Below, in pieces: positions 35,506 through 43,466 of a DNA stretch of 45,456 nt (positions within the stretch are counted from its first letter, which is position 1; each line of letters opens with the position of its first letter). The DNA comes from JBFHES01 sp041584015. Its GTDB lineage: Bacteria > Bacteroidota > Bacteroidia > Bacteroidales > M50B96. The notes beneath the pieces are model-generated. The model saw only the letters and a program-made list of their open reading frames with translations. It was not told the origin of the DNA and searched no databases. Location: positions 1 through 45,456 of the forward strand of contig JBFHES010000004.1 in the NCBI GenBank assembly GCA_041584015.1, read 5' to 3'. A program made the position numbers and the translations under genes.

Positions 35506-37641
35506 TTAGTTATTTTCTGGCGAGATATCTTTACCTAATTTATGCATATAGGCAATCATAGCTACCATCTCCGATTCATCTGCAACATCAATTCCTGAGC
35601 GCTTAAGGTCAGCAACAATTTTGGCCGCTTCTTTTCTATACTCATCAATTGCAATTTCATCAAAGCCTTCAGGATACGGAACACCAAGCGTCATCATTGC
35701 TCTAATTTTTTTCGGTATCATATCCAGGTCAACCATTTTAGTTTCGAACCAAGGATAAGCCGGCATAATAGATTGCTGGTTCAATGCCTGTGGACTTTTA
35801 AAATGCTCGTAATGCCAAGCAGCATTCTTATACATTGGTCCACCGACAACACCTGTTCGCGCTAAATCTGGTCCTGTTCTTCTTGACCCCCACTGGAATG
35901 GATGATCGTAAACAAACTCACCAATTTTTGAATACTCACCATATCTATCGGTTTCCCAACGGAAAGGTCGAACCATTTGCGAGTGACAGGTATAACAACC
36001 ATTGCTAATGTATATATCACGACCTTCTAGTTCAAGTGGTGTATAAGGTTTAACTGATTCAATTTTTGGAACGTTGGAGTCAACAAAGGCCATTGGAATA
36101 ATTTCCACAGCACCACCAATTGCAACAGCAATAAGTGCAAACAAGGTAAACTTCAAGCCTTTTCTTTCTAAGAATCGGTGCATTGTTTCAGAACCTTTAT
36201 CTCTTGCAGGTTTTAAATCGATACCTGCTGCCTGCGCTTCTTCATTCGCTACAACTGCACCTGATTTCATGGTTTTTACCAGGTTATAAACCATAACAAT
36301 AAAACCGGCTAGATACAAGGCACCACCAATTACTCTAAGTTTGTACATTGGTAAAATCTGAGTAACAGTCTCAAGGAAGTTTGGATACTGTAACATTCCT
36401 TCAGGAGTATATTCTCTCCACATTAACCACTGCGTAATGGCTCCCCAGTATAACGGAATAGCGTATAGCAGAACTGCCAGTGTTGCCATCCAGAAATGAG
36501 CATTTGCCAGTTTATGTGAATAAAGTTTTGTTCTGAATAATTTAGGTAATAGCCAATACAACATACCGAAAGTCATGCCACCGTTCCATGCCATTCCGGC
36601 AATGTGCACATGGGCAATAGTCCAGTCGGTAAAGTGACTAATGGCATTTACATTTTTGAGCGACATCATTGGGCCCTCGAAGGTTGCCATGCCGTAAGCG
36701 GTAACAGCAACTACCATAAACTTAAGTGCTGCACTATCGCGCACTTTATCCCACGCACCACGCAAGGTAAGTAGTCCGTTTATCATACCACCCCACGACG
36801 GAGCAATTAACATGATAGAAAAAGTAACACCTAATGCCTGTGCCCAATCTGGTAAAGCTTGATATAACAAGTGGTGTGGTCCGGCCCACATATATAGAAA
36901 TATTAGTGACCAGAAATGAAGGATAGAAAGCTTATAAGAGTAGATAGGACGATTGGCCGCCTTAGGCAAATAATAATACATTAAACCAAGAAACGGCGTA
37001 GTAAGGAAGAATGCAACAGCATTATGTCCGTACCACCACTGCACAACAGCATCTTGCGCTCCGGCGAACATTGAGTAACTTTTAGTAAGCGAAATAGGGA
37101 GTTCAAAAGAGTTTACAATATGAAGAATTGCCACTCCAACAAAAGTTGCAACGTACCACCAAATAGCAGCATAGATGTGTTTCACTCTTCGTTTAACAAT
37201 GGTTAAAATCATGTTTAAACCATAAGCCACCCAAACCAAAGCAATCAGAATATCAATTGGCCACTCTAATTCGGCATACTCTTTACCTGTTGTATAACCA
37301 AGTAACAAACTAACAGCTGCAAGCACGATAACAAGCTGCCAACCCCAGAAGTTGAACTTGCTTAAAAAGTCGCTTGCCATTCGGGCTTTCAGAAGCTTTT
37401 GCAGTGAATAATAAACACCAGCAAAAATAGCATTGCCAATAAAGGCAAAAATAATAGCGTTGGTGTGTAATGGTCGTATATGACCAAAACTGGTTTGTTC
37501 AAGATTGAAATTAAAAATAGGCCAGGCCAATTGCAGCGCTGCCAACAAGCCAACAACTAAACCAACAACACCCCATACGATGGTTGCCAGCATAAATTGT
37601 TTGACAATCTTGTTGTCGTAGTAAAACTTTTGTAAATCCAT
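35506..37641 (-). CDS. ccoNO: Fused cbb3 oxidase subunits I and II (CcoNO)
   Basis: The 711-aa protein joins two subunits. Residues 1 to about 470 are the twelve-helix heme-copper oxidase core CcoN. It has a low-spin heme His near residue 60 (RPLHTNAIIFAF), WWYGHNAVAFFL, the CuB pair in GPHHLLYQALPDW, and AHVHIAGMAWNGG with the heme ligands. Residues about 485-711 are CcoO, with one membrane helix (FTLFALIAVAIGGAVEIIP) and one c-type heme site (GCYTCHSQMVRPF) followed by FQWGSRRTGPDLARTG. The fusion is common in Bacteroidota. It is the terminal oxidase used at low oxygen. The gene lies 10 nt after ccoS. Confidence 0.95.
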   Translation of the reverse strand: MDLQKFYYDNKIVKQFMLATIVWGVVGLVVGLLAALQLAWPIFNFNLEQTSFGHIRPLHTNAIIFAFIGNAIFAGVYYSLQKLLKARMASDFLSKFNFWGWQLVIVLAAVSLLLGYTTGKEYAELEWPIDILIALVWVAYGLNMILTIVKRRVKHIYAAIWWYVATFVGVAILHIVNSFELPISLTKSYSMFAGAQDAVVQWWYGHNAVAFFLTTPFLGLMYYYLPKAANRPIYSYKLSILHFWSLIFLYMWAGPHHLLYQALPDWAQALGVTFSIMLIAPSWGGMINGLLTLRGAWDKVRDSAALKFMVVAVTAYGMATFEGPMMSLKNVNAISHFTDWTIAHVHIAGMAWNGGMTFGMLYWLLPKLFRTKLYSHKLANAHFWMATLAVLLYAIPLYWGAITQWLMWREYTPEGMLQYPNFLETVTQILPMYKLRVIGGALYLAGFIVMVYNLVKTMKSGAVVANEEAQAAGIDLKPARDKGSETMHRFLERKGLKFTLFALIAVAIGGAVEIIPMAFVDSNVPKIESVKPYTPLELEGRDIYISNGCYTCHSQMVRPFRWETDRYGEYSKIGEFVYDHPFQWGSRRTGPDLARTGVVGGPMYKNAAWHYEHFKSPQALNQQSIMPAYPWFETKMVDLDMIPKKIRAMMTLGVPYPEGFDEIAIDEYRKEAAKIVADLKRSGIDVADESEMVAMIAYMHKLGKDISPENN

Positions 37642-37651
37642 AAGCTTTTAT

Positions 37652-37861
37652 TTAAGTGATAATTGTTTTGTCATCGTCCTTTAATGCCGAATTTTCATCA
37701 GCTTGCTTTTGCTCGTCAATCTCCTCATCATCAAAAAGTATCCTCACCGATGGTGTGTATGTATCATCGAACTGGCCAGTTTTCACCGCCCGAATAAACA
37801 AAATTAAAAAAATGAGAGCAGCAAAAAGGCTAACACCTATAAGTAGATAAAAAATATTCAT
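37652..37861 (-). CDS. ccoS: cbb3 oxidase assembly protein CcoS
   Basis: The 69-aa protein has one membrane helix (IFYLLIGVSLFAALIFLILF) followed by RAVKTGQFDDTYTPSVRILF and an acidic tail (DDEEIDEQ). The helix-then-TGQFDD pattern is the CcoS signature. CcoS is required for insertion of heme and copper into cbb3 oxidase. It is the first gene of the cco locus and probably lies near the main promoter; a -7-like box is found 88 nt upstream. Confidence 0.9.
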   Translation of the reverse strand: MNIFYLLIGVSLFAALIFLILFIRAVKTGQFDDTYTPSVRILFDDEEIDEQKQADENSALKDDDKTIIT

Positions 37862-37948
37862 CTCGGCTCTTTAATTTAGTTAACAAATACATCTGATTCA
37901 AAGTACTATGACTGCATGAAAATAACTACTTTTTTACATGCTTCGCGG

Positions 37949-37956
37949 CAAATATA
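37949..37956 (-). promoter_or_regulatory. Candidate -7 box for the cco operon
   Basis: The minus strand reads TATATTTG, a match to TAnnTTTG, 88 nt upstream of the ccoS ATG. No TTG is found at the expected distance, and I see no clear FNR-type dyad nearby, so regulation by oxygen is not shown by the sequence. Confidence 0.4.
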
Positions 37957-38238
37957 AAACTTAAATAAGTAATCACATACCTAAATCTCTCATTACCCAT
38001 AACCAACCAAATAAGACCCTAAAATCTTCTATTTTATACAAATCTAGTTACCTGTTATTTATCCATACTTCTTCAATCTGCTCATGCGGGTAACAGATGG
38101 ATGAATGCTTTAAAAAAACCTGCAATACATAATTATTCTAAATAAACTAAAAGCAATTATTCAGCAATTTAAGCAAAAGCGAAAAGAATATAATAATGGT
38201 TTAACAGAAGAGACAACCTCCTGCACTACAATTGCGTC

Positions 38239-38270
38239 TTGGCTGTGATTCCTACTTATCTGTATATTTG
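38239..38270 (+). promoter_or_regulatory. Consensus Bacteroidota promoter of the putative sRNA
   Basis: TTG (38239-38241), a 21-nt spacer and TATATTTG (38263-38270) match the TTG-N19-21-TAnnTTTG consensus exactly. The expected start of transcription is about 38276-38278. It points away from ccoS, and no plus-strand gene follows before a terminator at 38296. Confidence 0.65.
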
Positions 38271-38281
38271 AAAATAAGTAG
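38252..38281. promoter_or_regulatory. Operator-like dyad bracketing the sRNA -7 box
   Basis: CTACTTAT (38252-38259) and ATAAGTAG (38274-38281) are perfect inverted copies with a 14-nt centre that contains the whole -7 element. This is the geometry of a repressor operator that would block RNA polymerase. Confidence 0.5.
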
Positions 38282-38346
38282 TAAAGTGAATATAAACCTG
38301 TGCAGAAACGAAGAGGGGAGACTTCTATGCACAGGTATTTTTTTTG
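38277..38346 (+). ncRNA. Putative small RNA of about 70 nt
   Basis: The ends are predicted from the promoter at 38239-38270 and the T-tract ending at 38345. The transcript would have an unstructured 5' end of about 19 nt (GTAGTAAAGTGAATATAA region). It is then dominated by one long hairpin with an outer 9-bp stem, an internal loop (GAAAC on one side) and an inner GAAG/CTTC stem capped by a purine-rich loop AGGGGAGA. There is no start codon followed by a meaningful frame. I do not recognise the structure as 6S, tmRNA, SRP or a known riboswitch. The GGGGAG loop could base-pair with pyrimidine-rich targets, but that is speculation. Confidence 0.5.
38296..38345 (+). terminator. Strong intrinsic terminator ending the putative sRNA
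   Basis: ACCTGTGCA (38296-38304) pairs perfectly with TGCACAGGT (38328-38336), followed by A and eight T (38338-38345). An inner GAAG/CTTC stem (38310-38313 and 38322-38325) extends the hairpin. The T-tract fixes the direction as plus. Confidence 0.82.
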
Positions 38347-38355
38347 TTTAGCAAC

Positions 38356-38386
38356 ATAGGAGACAACCTAATCAGCTGTCTCCTAT
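38356..38386 (-). other. 10-bp hairpin after the LamG gene
   Basis: ATAGGAGACA (38356-38365) and TGTCTCCTAT (38377-38386) pair perfectly around an 11-nt loop, 22 nt after the stop of the minus-strand gene. No T-tract follows on either strand, so this is a 3'-end stabilising hairpin or an atypical terminator. Confidence 0.55.
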
Positions 38387-38408
38387 CCCCATACGCATAT
38401 TTAACTAA

Positions 38409-41400
38409 CTACCTTTGAATAACCAGGGCTTTTGTAGCAATGCTGTTCTTCGATTCAATTTTCACATAATACATTCCATTCTTCAAATTTAAGCCACCTA
38501 TGTTAATCGTTTGATGATCCGCATCTGGAGCAGAAACCATACGTCTTAGAACCTCAACACCTAGTTCATTATACACTAAAACTTTTAATGGCGACGGGTT
38601 ATTAGTTCTAAAAACAATTGATAATTCATCTTTTACCGGGTTTGGATAAAGCGATATAAATTCAAGCTGTTCCTCCATAATTCCAATATTAATTACCTCT
38701 ACACAATCGGATGTGTCCAAGCAGGAACCATTCGTAATTTCAACGGCATAACTTCCACTTTGACTAGCCGTGTAAACCACAGAAGTTTCGCCTGGAATCG
38801 GGAAATAGTTTTCACCACAATCCAACCATTGAAAGCTACCACCAAGCTGATTTGAGCTTAGAACTGAATCATTTTGAGCAATACCAAGATCGATGTTATC
38901 AACACTTAAGTTAATGGTAATAATTGAATCGCAACCACTCATATTAGGTATTGTATCTTTATAAGTTCCGCTTGTGGCGAAAACACTCCCTGAAGGAGCT
39001 ATGTAGCTCTCGCATGCAGAAATATTTAATGTCGACTGGGAATTAAAACCAATTGAAAGATTTATTGTAATAATGGAATCGCAACCGGCAAAATTGGCAA
39101 TGGTATCAGTATAAGTACCTGAAAGGTTTATCACATTTCCGGACGGGGAAATATAGGAACCACAACCAATAGGGTTAATCACGCTTGTGGTCACACCAAT
39201 AACACTAAGATTGATGGTAATTACGGAATCGCAGCCAAGCATATTAGGTATGGTATCGAGATAGGTTCCACTTGCTGTAAGCACATTACCTGAAGGACTA
39301 ACATAGCTATCGCAAACAACCTCAGTTATTGAACCCGAACTTGCACTGCCAATCGTAAGATCAATTGTAATTACGGAATCGCAGCCGGCAAAATTTGAAA
39401 TCGTGTCGAGATAAGTTCCAGACAAGGTATAAATATTTCCTGAAGGTGAAGTATACGTGTCGCACGCTATGGCAGTTATCTCACTTGACGATTCAAGAAT
39501 AGTCAGCTCGATGGTAATAACAGAATCGCAGCCATTAGCATTCGCTATAGTTTCGCTGTACGATCCGGATGCAGTGTACAAGTTGCCCGCTGGGGATAGA
39601 TAACTTTCGCACGCATCAACAACAAGTGTACTATTCGTTGCCTCATTAATAGTAAGATTAATTGTAATTATGGAGTCGCAACCCACCGAATTAGAAATCA
39701 CATCAGTATACGTTCCGGATGTTGTGTATGTAATCCCCGATGGTGAATTATAGGATAAACATGCTATTTCATTAAGCACGCTTGTTGTTGCGCTATTAAC
39801 TGTTAAGTTTACTGTAATAATAGAATCGCAACCTGCCGCATTTGGAATAGTATCCCTATAGATTCCTGTTGCCGCATAGCTAGCGCCAGATGGAGCAATA
39901 AAGCTATCACAAGTTGCTACATTCATCAAACTCATGGAGGAATTGTTAATACTGAGGTCAATCGTAATTACAGAATCACAGCCCGCAGCATTCGGAATAG
40001 TATCAAAATAGGTTCCGGATGCAGTATAAATATTTCCGCCAGGCGATGCATAAGAATAACAAGCTGTAGCCGAAAGATAACTTGAAGTTTGTAAAACTGT
40101 AAAATCAACTGTTATAACAGAATCGCAGCCAATTGAATTTGGAATGGTATCAAAATAGGTTCCTGAAGCGGTGTACACATTCCCAGACGGCGAGACATAG
40201 CTTTCACATTCTGACACCATGAGTGAATTTGATGTTGATTCCTGTATTGTCAGATTTATTGTAATAGACGAATCACAACCTGCGGCATTTGGAATAATAT
40301 CCTGATAGCTTCCGCTTGACGTTATTAAGGTTCCGGATGGTGTTACATACACATCGCATGATAATTCATTAATCACACTTGAAGTTGGGTCATTAACAGT
40401 TAAGTTGATGGTGATAATTGAATCACAACCAGCCGCATTAACAATGGTATCCTGGTAGGTACCACTCGTGGTAATAATGGTTCCTGATGGTGCAACAAAA
40501 TAATCGCAAACCATAGTATTCAGTGTACTTTGAGTAGCATTATTGATGGTAAGATCAATTGTGATAAGCGAATCGCAGACAGAGGAAGTAGAAATTGTAT
40601 CATAGTAAATTCCAGATGTAGTATATACATTACCTGCCGGCGAAGTGTAAGAATAACACTCGGAAGCAGTGATAAAACTCGAAGCTTGTAGAATTGAAAA
40701 GTTAATACTTATGATGGAGTCGCACCCAACAGCATTTGGAATAGTATCAGAATAAATTCCTGTGCTTGTATACACTGCACCGGAAGGTGCGGTATAACTG
40801 TAGCAATCTGAAACGGTGATTGAACTATTCGTATTATTGATGCTCAAGTCAATTGAAATTATCGAATCACATCCGACAGAATTGGGGATTATATCAGTGT
40901 AATTACCCGAACTGGTATACACTGCGCCAGAAGGAGCTGTGTAACTGCCACACTCGGCAACAACAATATTACTTGAGGAGGATTGAGTTACAGTAAGATC
41001 AAGTGTAATTATGGAATCGCAACCGGCCGTGCTTTGAATAGTGTCAGTATAGATACCGGTAGAGGAATAGGTAACGCCTGATGGAGAAGTATAACTATCG
41101 CAAACAGAAAGCGTTTCCGTTCCACCAACAACAGTGGTACAAGGGTTATATAGGTTGTTAATCTCAGTTGCCGTTAGCACTCGTGTCCAAATTCCAAAAT
41201 CATCAATTTTACCATCAAACCAGCTGCTGTTAATAAAAATTTTACCAATATGAAGTGGCATAGTGGCAGTTATTGCTCCGCTGTATGGATACACTGCAGT
41301 TGAAACCTGTACGCCATTTTTATACAAAGTCATGTTCTTATTTTGGTATACCGCAACCCAATGCTCCCATACATTTGCGGCATAGGTACCTGGTGCAATT

Positions 41401-41849
41401 ATCCATGCCGAGCCCTGCTTATTGGTTCTCCATTGCAAGGTGGCAGATGAACCTGCTGTCATAAACTGACAAAATTTATTGTTCCCCCCCTGTGCAGAGT
41501 TTTGCCCATGAGCAAATACTGCACCTCCAACAGTTGTATTATTTTTTCTTATCCAAACAGATACAGTATATGAGGAGGTCTCTCCGAGTTGAAATGAAAG
41601 CGCTGATCTGGTCATATAATCATTTATACCGTCGAATGAGTATGCTGAATTCACAGTTCCAAACCGGTCTGTTGTTAATGTTGCTCCATTATTAGTTAAG
41701 TGATTAAGGTTACCGCTATCGTCTGAAGTATTTCCACTAAATGAATACCAAACTTTGAGGTCTAAGGTTGGAACATAACCAGGTAGTTGCGCCAATAGAC
41801 TTGTTGCAGTTAAGAGTATTAGCATAATAATAGATGTAACAATTCTCAT
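38409..41849 (-). CDS. Secreted LamG protein with 15 Cys-containing repeats and T9SS type-A tail
   Basis: The signal peptide is IVTSIIMLILLTATSLLAQ. Residues 30-235 form a LamG/concanavalin-like domain (LKVWYSFSGNTSDDSGN, AYSFDGINDYM, WEHWVAVYQNKNMTLYKNG, GKIDDFGIWTRVLTATEI). Residues 244-987 are 15 tandem repeats of 49-50 aa with the core C-x-S-Y-x-x-P-S-G, S-G-T-Y-x-D-T-I and G-C-D-S-I-I-T-I-x-L-T. Each has two Cys; copy 4 changes the invariant GCDS to VCDS. A separate Ig-like module (about 988-1055) and a type-A sorting domain (SLYPNPVKDELSIVF ... GMYYVKIESKNS) end the protein. An adhesin or surface stalk is the best guess. A -7-like box lies 35 nt upstream. Confidence 0.88.
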   Translation of the reverse strand: MRIVTSIIMLILLTATSLLAQLPGYVPTLDLKVWYSFSGNTSDDSGNLNHLTNNGATLTTDRFGTVNSAYSFDGINDYMTRSALSFQLGETSSYTVSVWIRKNNTTVGGAVFAHGQNSAQGGNNKFCQFMTAGSSATLQWRTNKQGSAWIIAPGTYAANVWEHWVAVYQNKNMTLYKNGVQVSTAVYPYSGAITATMPLHIGKIFINSSWFDGKIDDFGIWTRVLTATEINNLYNPCTTVVGGTETLSVCDSYTSPSGVTYSSTGIYTDTIQSTAGCDSIITLDLTVTQSSSSNIVVAECGSYTAPSGAVYTSSGNYTDIIPNSVGCDSIISIDLSINNTNSSITVSDCYSYTAPSGAVYTSTGIYSDTIPNAVGCDSIISINFSILQASSFITASECYSYTSPAGNVYTTSGIYYDTISTSSVCDSLITIDLTINNATQSTLNTMVCDYFVAPSGTIITTSGTYQDTIVNAAGCDSIITINLTVNDPTSSVINELSCDVYVTPSGTLITSSGSYQDIIPNAAGCDSSITINLTIQESTSNSLMVSECESYVSPSGNVYTASGTYFDTIPNSIGCDSVITVDFTVLQTSSYLSATACYSYASPGGNIYTASGTYFDTIPNAAGCDSVITIDLSINNSSMSLMNVATCDSFIAPSGASYAATGIYRDTIPNAAGCDSIITVNLTVNSATTSVLNEIACLSYNSPSGITYTTSGTYTDVISNSVGCDSIITINLTINEATNSTLVVDACESYLSPAGNLYTASGSYSETIANANGCDSVITIELTILESSSEITAIACDTYTSPSGNIYTLSGTYLDTISNFAGCDSVITIDLTIGSASSGSITEVVCDSYVSPSGNVLTASGTYLDTIPNMLGCDSVITINLSVIGVTTSVINPIGCGSYISPSGNVINLSGTYTDTIANFAGCDSIITINLSIGFNSQSTLNISACESYIAPSGSVFATSGTYKDTIPNMSGCDSIITINLSVDNIDLGIAQNDSVLSSNQLGGSFQWLDCGENYFPIPGETSVVYTASQSGSYAVEITNGSCLDTSDCVEVINIGIMEEQLEFISLYPNPVKDELSIVFRTNNPSPLKVLVYNELGVEVLRRMVSAPDADHQTINIGGLNLKNGMYYVKIESKNSIATKALVIQR
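38889..41120 (-). repeat. Array of 15 tandem repeats of about 149 bp within the LamG gene
   Basis: Fifteen in-frame units cover 744 residues (49.6 on average). The best-conserved DNA block encodes GCDSIITI and recurs as GAATCGCA-like sequence on the plus strand. The blocks encoding SPSG and SGTY are also conserved, while the inter-unit linkers vary (for example NNAT, NEAT, LQTS). Alternating linker types hint at duplication of multi-repeat blocks. Confidence 0.9.
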
Positions 41850-42229
41850 AGTTCAAATTTTATGTTGTAAAATGCACTCTCTCCAAATTTATATTTTTTT
41901 ATCCAAAACGTAAACAAATATGGAACTTAAGTGTACATTTAACACTAAATAAGCATCATTGAACCAGAACAAGTTACATTACTGATAAATTTACCACGGA
42001 GCCAAAACTAGACTTTATTAGTTAGGTTGATTGTTAAAATGAAAGATGAAATAAACAGGAAGCAGCCATCCCCCTTAACTCTGTTAACGAGTGATAATTT
42101 CCATCAACATTTAACTGAATCACTAATCAAGCAAATCCTTAGAAAGGAACTTTATTCTTTTCAATAAAATCAAATATCGTATGCTCTAATTCATTAAATT
42201 TACTTCATCAATAACTCTGAATTATCATT
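41850..42229. other. 380-bp divergent intergenic region
   Basis: This gap lies between two divergent T9SS cargo genes and has no supported gene. It contains a small dyad ATTTTA-TGTTG-TAAAAT (41857-41873) just upstream of the LamG start codon and a minus-strand -7-like box at 41884-41891. I find no clean promoter match for the plus-strand gene. Confidence 0.6.
41884..41891 (-). promoter_or_regulatory. Candidate -7 box of the LamG gene
   Basis: The minus strand reads TAAATTTG, matching TAnnTTTG, 35-42 nt before the ATG. A TTTG on the same strand (41915-41918) is 23 nt away, slightly more than the usual spacing. Confidence 0.45.
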
Positions 42230-43183
42230 ATGAAAAAGCTATCAGGAATACTCATTTTAAGCTTAATACTATTTGGATCAGCAGCGCAGGAAAAAATATT
42301 TAATGTTTGTGTGGGAAATGTACCCGACATGATTGCATTCGATTTTAATGCTGAAAACGATAGCAGCGAACGCTACTTTAAGATAGATACAAGTCAACAA
42401 AACAATCTCTGGCAATTTGGGAAAGTATACAAATCAATGATTGACACTACCGTATCAGGTCCGAGAGCATTAATAACAGATACAAGCAACACCTATCCAA
42501 TAAACAACCTTTCATCCGTAGAATTTAAAGTACTGAACCGTGCACCTCTTATGGGTAGTGATGCATATCACGGTTTCTATTTAAATATTTGGAGCAAAAT
42601 AGATTCAGAATTGAATACTGATGGAGGAACTATTGAAGTTAAACATACCAATGGCGACTGGGTAAATGTAATTGAAGATCCTTTAGCATCTGTGGAATGG
42701 TCTGAAAACTTCTACGGACTTGAAGACACAGTTAGTAGTCTGGGAAAACCCGGTTTGACAGGAAGTCCTGTTGGCTGGTCGTTGGTAAATTTAATGTATT
42801 GGACCTATTTAGTACAGACCAGCATAGACACGGTGAGTTTCAGACTAACATTTGCCAGCGATTCAGTAGATACCCAACAAGACGGTTGGCTTATCCATAG
42901 AATTGAGGTAATTGGTTATTTCGAATCAATGGATGAATTACACCAAAAGCAACAGCTTCATGTCTTTCCAAATCCTGCCTATGATATTTTACATATTAGC
43001 ATAAGCAACAGATCTCAGGGGACTGCAGACCTGGAAATATTTGATGCACTTGGCAGATCCTGTTTCAAGGACACTAAATTTAAGCGTTCATCCCTCGACA
43101 TTTCCGCTTTGGAGAAAGGCCTGTACATTCTACGATATACATCTAACAATGGCAGTTCATCTAAACAATTTATAAAAGAATAA
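42230..43183 (+). CDS. Secreted hypothetical protein with T9SS type-A sorting domain
   Basis: A signal peptide (ILILSLILFGSAAQ) is followed by a beta-rich domain of about 220 residues that I do not recognise. It contains DMIAFDFNAENDSSERYFKI, FKVLNRAPLMGSDAYHGFYL and DSVDTQQDGWLIHRIEVIGY. The overall pattern of paired strands and the D-G-W-x-I-H/D-D ending recall MAM-like or galactose-binding jelly-roll modules, but this is a loose resemblance. The last 75 residues are a type-A sorting domain (HVFPNPAYDILHISI, ADLEIFDALGRS, LEKGLYILRYTSNNG). The gene stands alone and is divergent from the LamG gene. Confidence 0.82.
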   Translation: MKKLSGILILSLILFGSAAQEKIFNVCVGNVPDMIAFDFNAENDSSERYFKIDTSQQNNLWQFGKVYKSMIDTTVSGPRALITDTSNTYPINNLSSVEFKVLNRAPLMGSDAYHGFYLNIWSKIDSELNTDGGTIEVKHTNGDWVNVIEDPLASVEWSENFYGLEDTVSSLGKPGLTGSPVGWSLVNLMYWTYLVQTSIDTVSFRLTFASDSVDTQQDGWLIHRIEVIGYFESMDELHQKQQLHVFPNPAYDILHISISNRSQGTADLEIFDALGRSCFKDTKFKRSSLDISALEKGLYILRYTSNNGSSSKQFIKE

Positions 43184-43244
43184 TAATTGTAATCCGCAAA
43201 TAATTATTTCGCTGTAACCTGACCGCTGGAATGCAGTTCTTGGT

Positions 43245-43256
43245 GCAAACGTTTGC
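43245..43256. promoter_or_regulatory. 12-bp perfect palindrome GCAAACGTTTGC (LacI/PurR-type operator)
   Basis: The palindrome has the central CG typical of LacI-family operators, and its 12-bp core is the same as the core of the enterobacterial PurR box. It lies 62 nt after the stop of the T9SS gene and 211 nt before the oxidoreductase ATG, upstream of the candidate -7 box. The rest of the 283-bp gap shows nothing else clear. Confidence 0.45.
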
Positions 43257-43414
43257 TTCCTACTCAGGGGCTTCATCATGCTGCTTTCACCCAAATACCA
43301 CTCGGTCTTACACACACAAGACTAAGCACTTATATGCTTATTTAAAATCATACTGAATAAGGTTAAGTGTTGCAGAATATGTATCTCAGCGCGGCAAATT
43401 CCTTCTATTTGTTA

Positions 43415-43422
43415 TACTTTTG
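43415..43422 (+). promoter_or_regulatory. Candidate -7 box of the oxidoreductase gene
   Basis: TACTTTTG matches TAnnTTTG 45-52 nt before the ATG. No TTG occurs at the proper distance upstream, so the -33 element is weak or absent. Confidence 0.5.
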
Positions 43423-43466
43423 ATGCGCATTTTAAAGAGACAAATAGTAACTTAAAATATTAACAG

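Larger units (their letters stand above)
37862..38408. other. 547-bp intergenic region with a putative sRNA locus
   Basis: No protein-coding frame of note is seen. The ccoS-proximal part is plain AT-rich sequence with a -7-like box for the cco locus at 37949-37956. The part from 38210 onward is unusually structured. It contains a 10-bp direct repeat (GAGACAACCT at 38210-38219 and 38360-38369), a consensus promoter inside a dyad, an intrinsic terminator and a further 10-bp hairpin, each listed separately. Confidence 0.7.

Noticed and set aside
38210..38369. Miniature mobile element flanked by GAGACAACCT repeats
   Set aside because: There are no terminal inverted repeats just inside the direct repeats and copies elsewhere cannot be checked. 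I report it only as a possibility within the repeat finding.
38889..41120. Regularly spaced repeats resembling a CRISPR or satellite array
   Set aside because: The units are about 149 bp, in frame, vary at synonymous positions and encode a conserved protein module, so they are coding repeats.
43182..43208. AATAATT/AATTATT hairpin right after the 42230-43183 gene as a terminator
   Set aside because: The stem is 7 bp of A-T only and no T-tract follows, so it is not distinguishable from AT-rich background.
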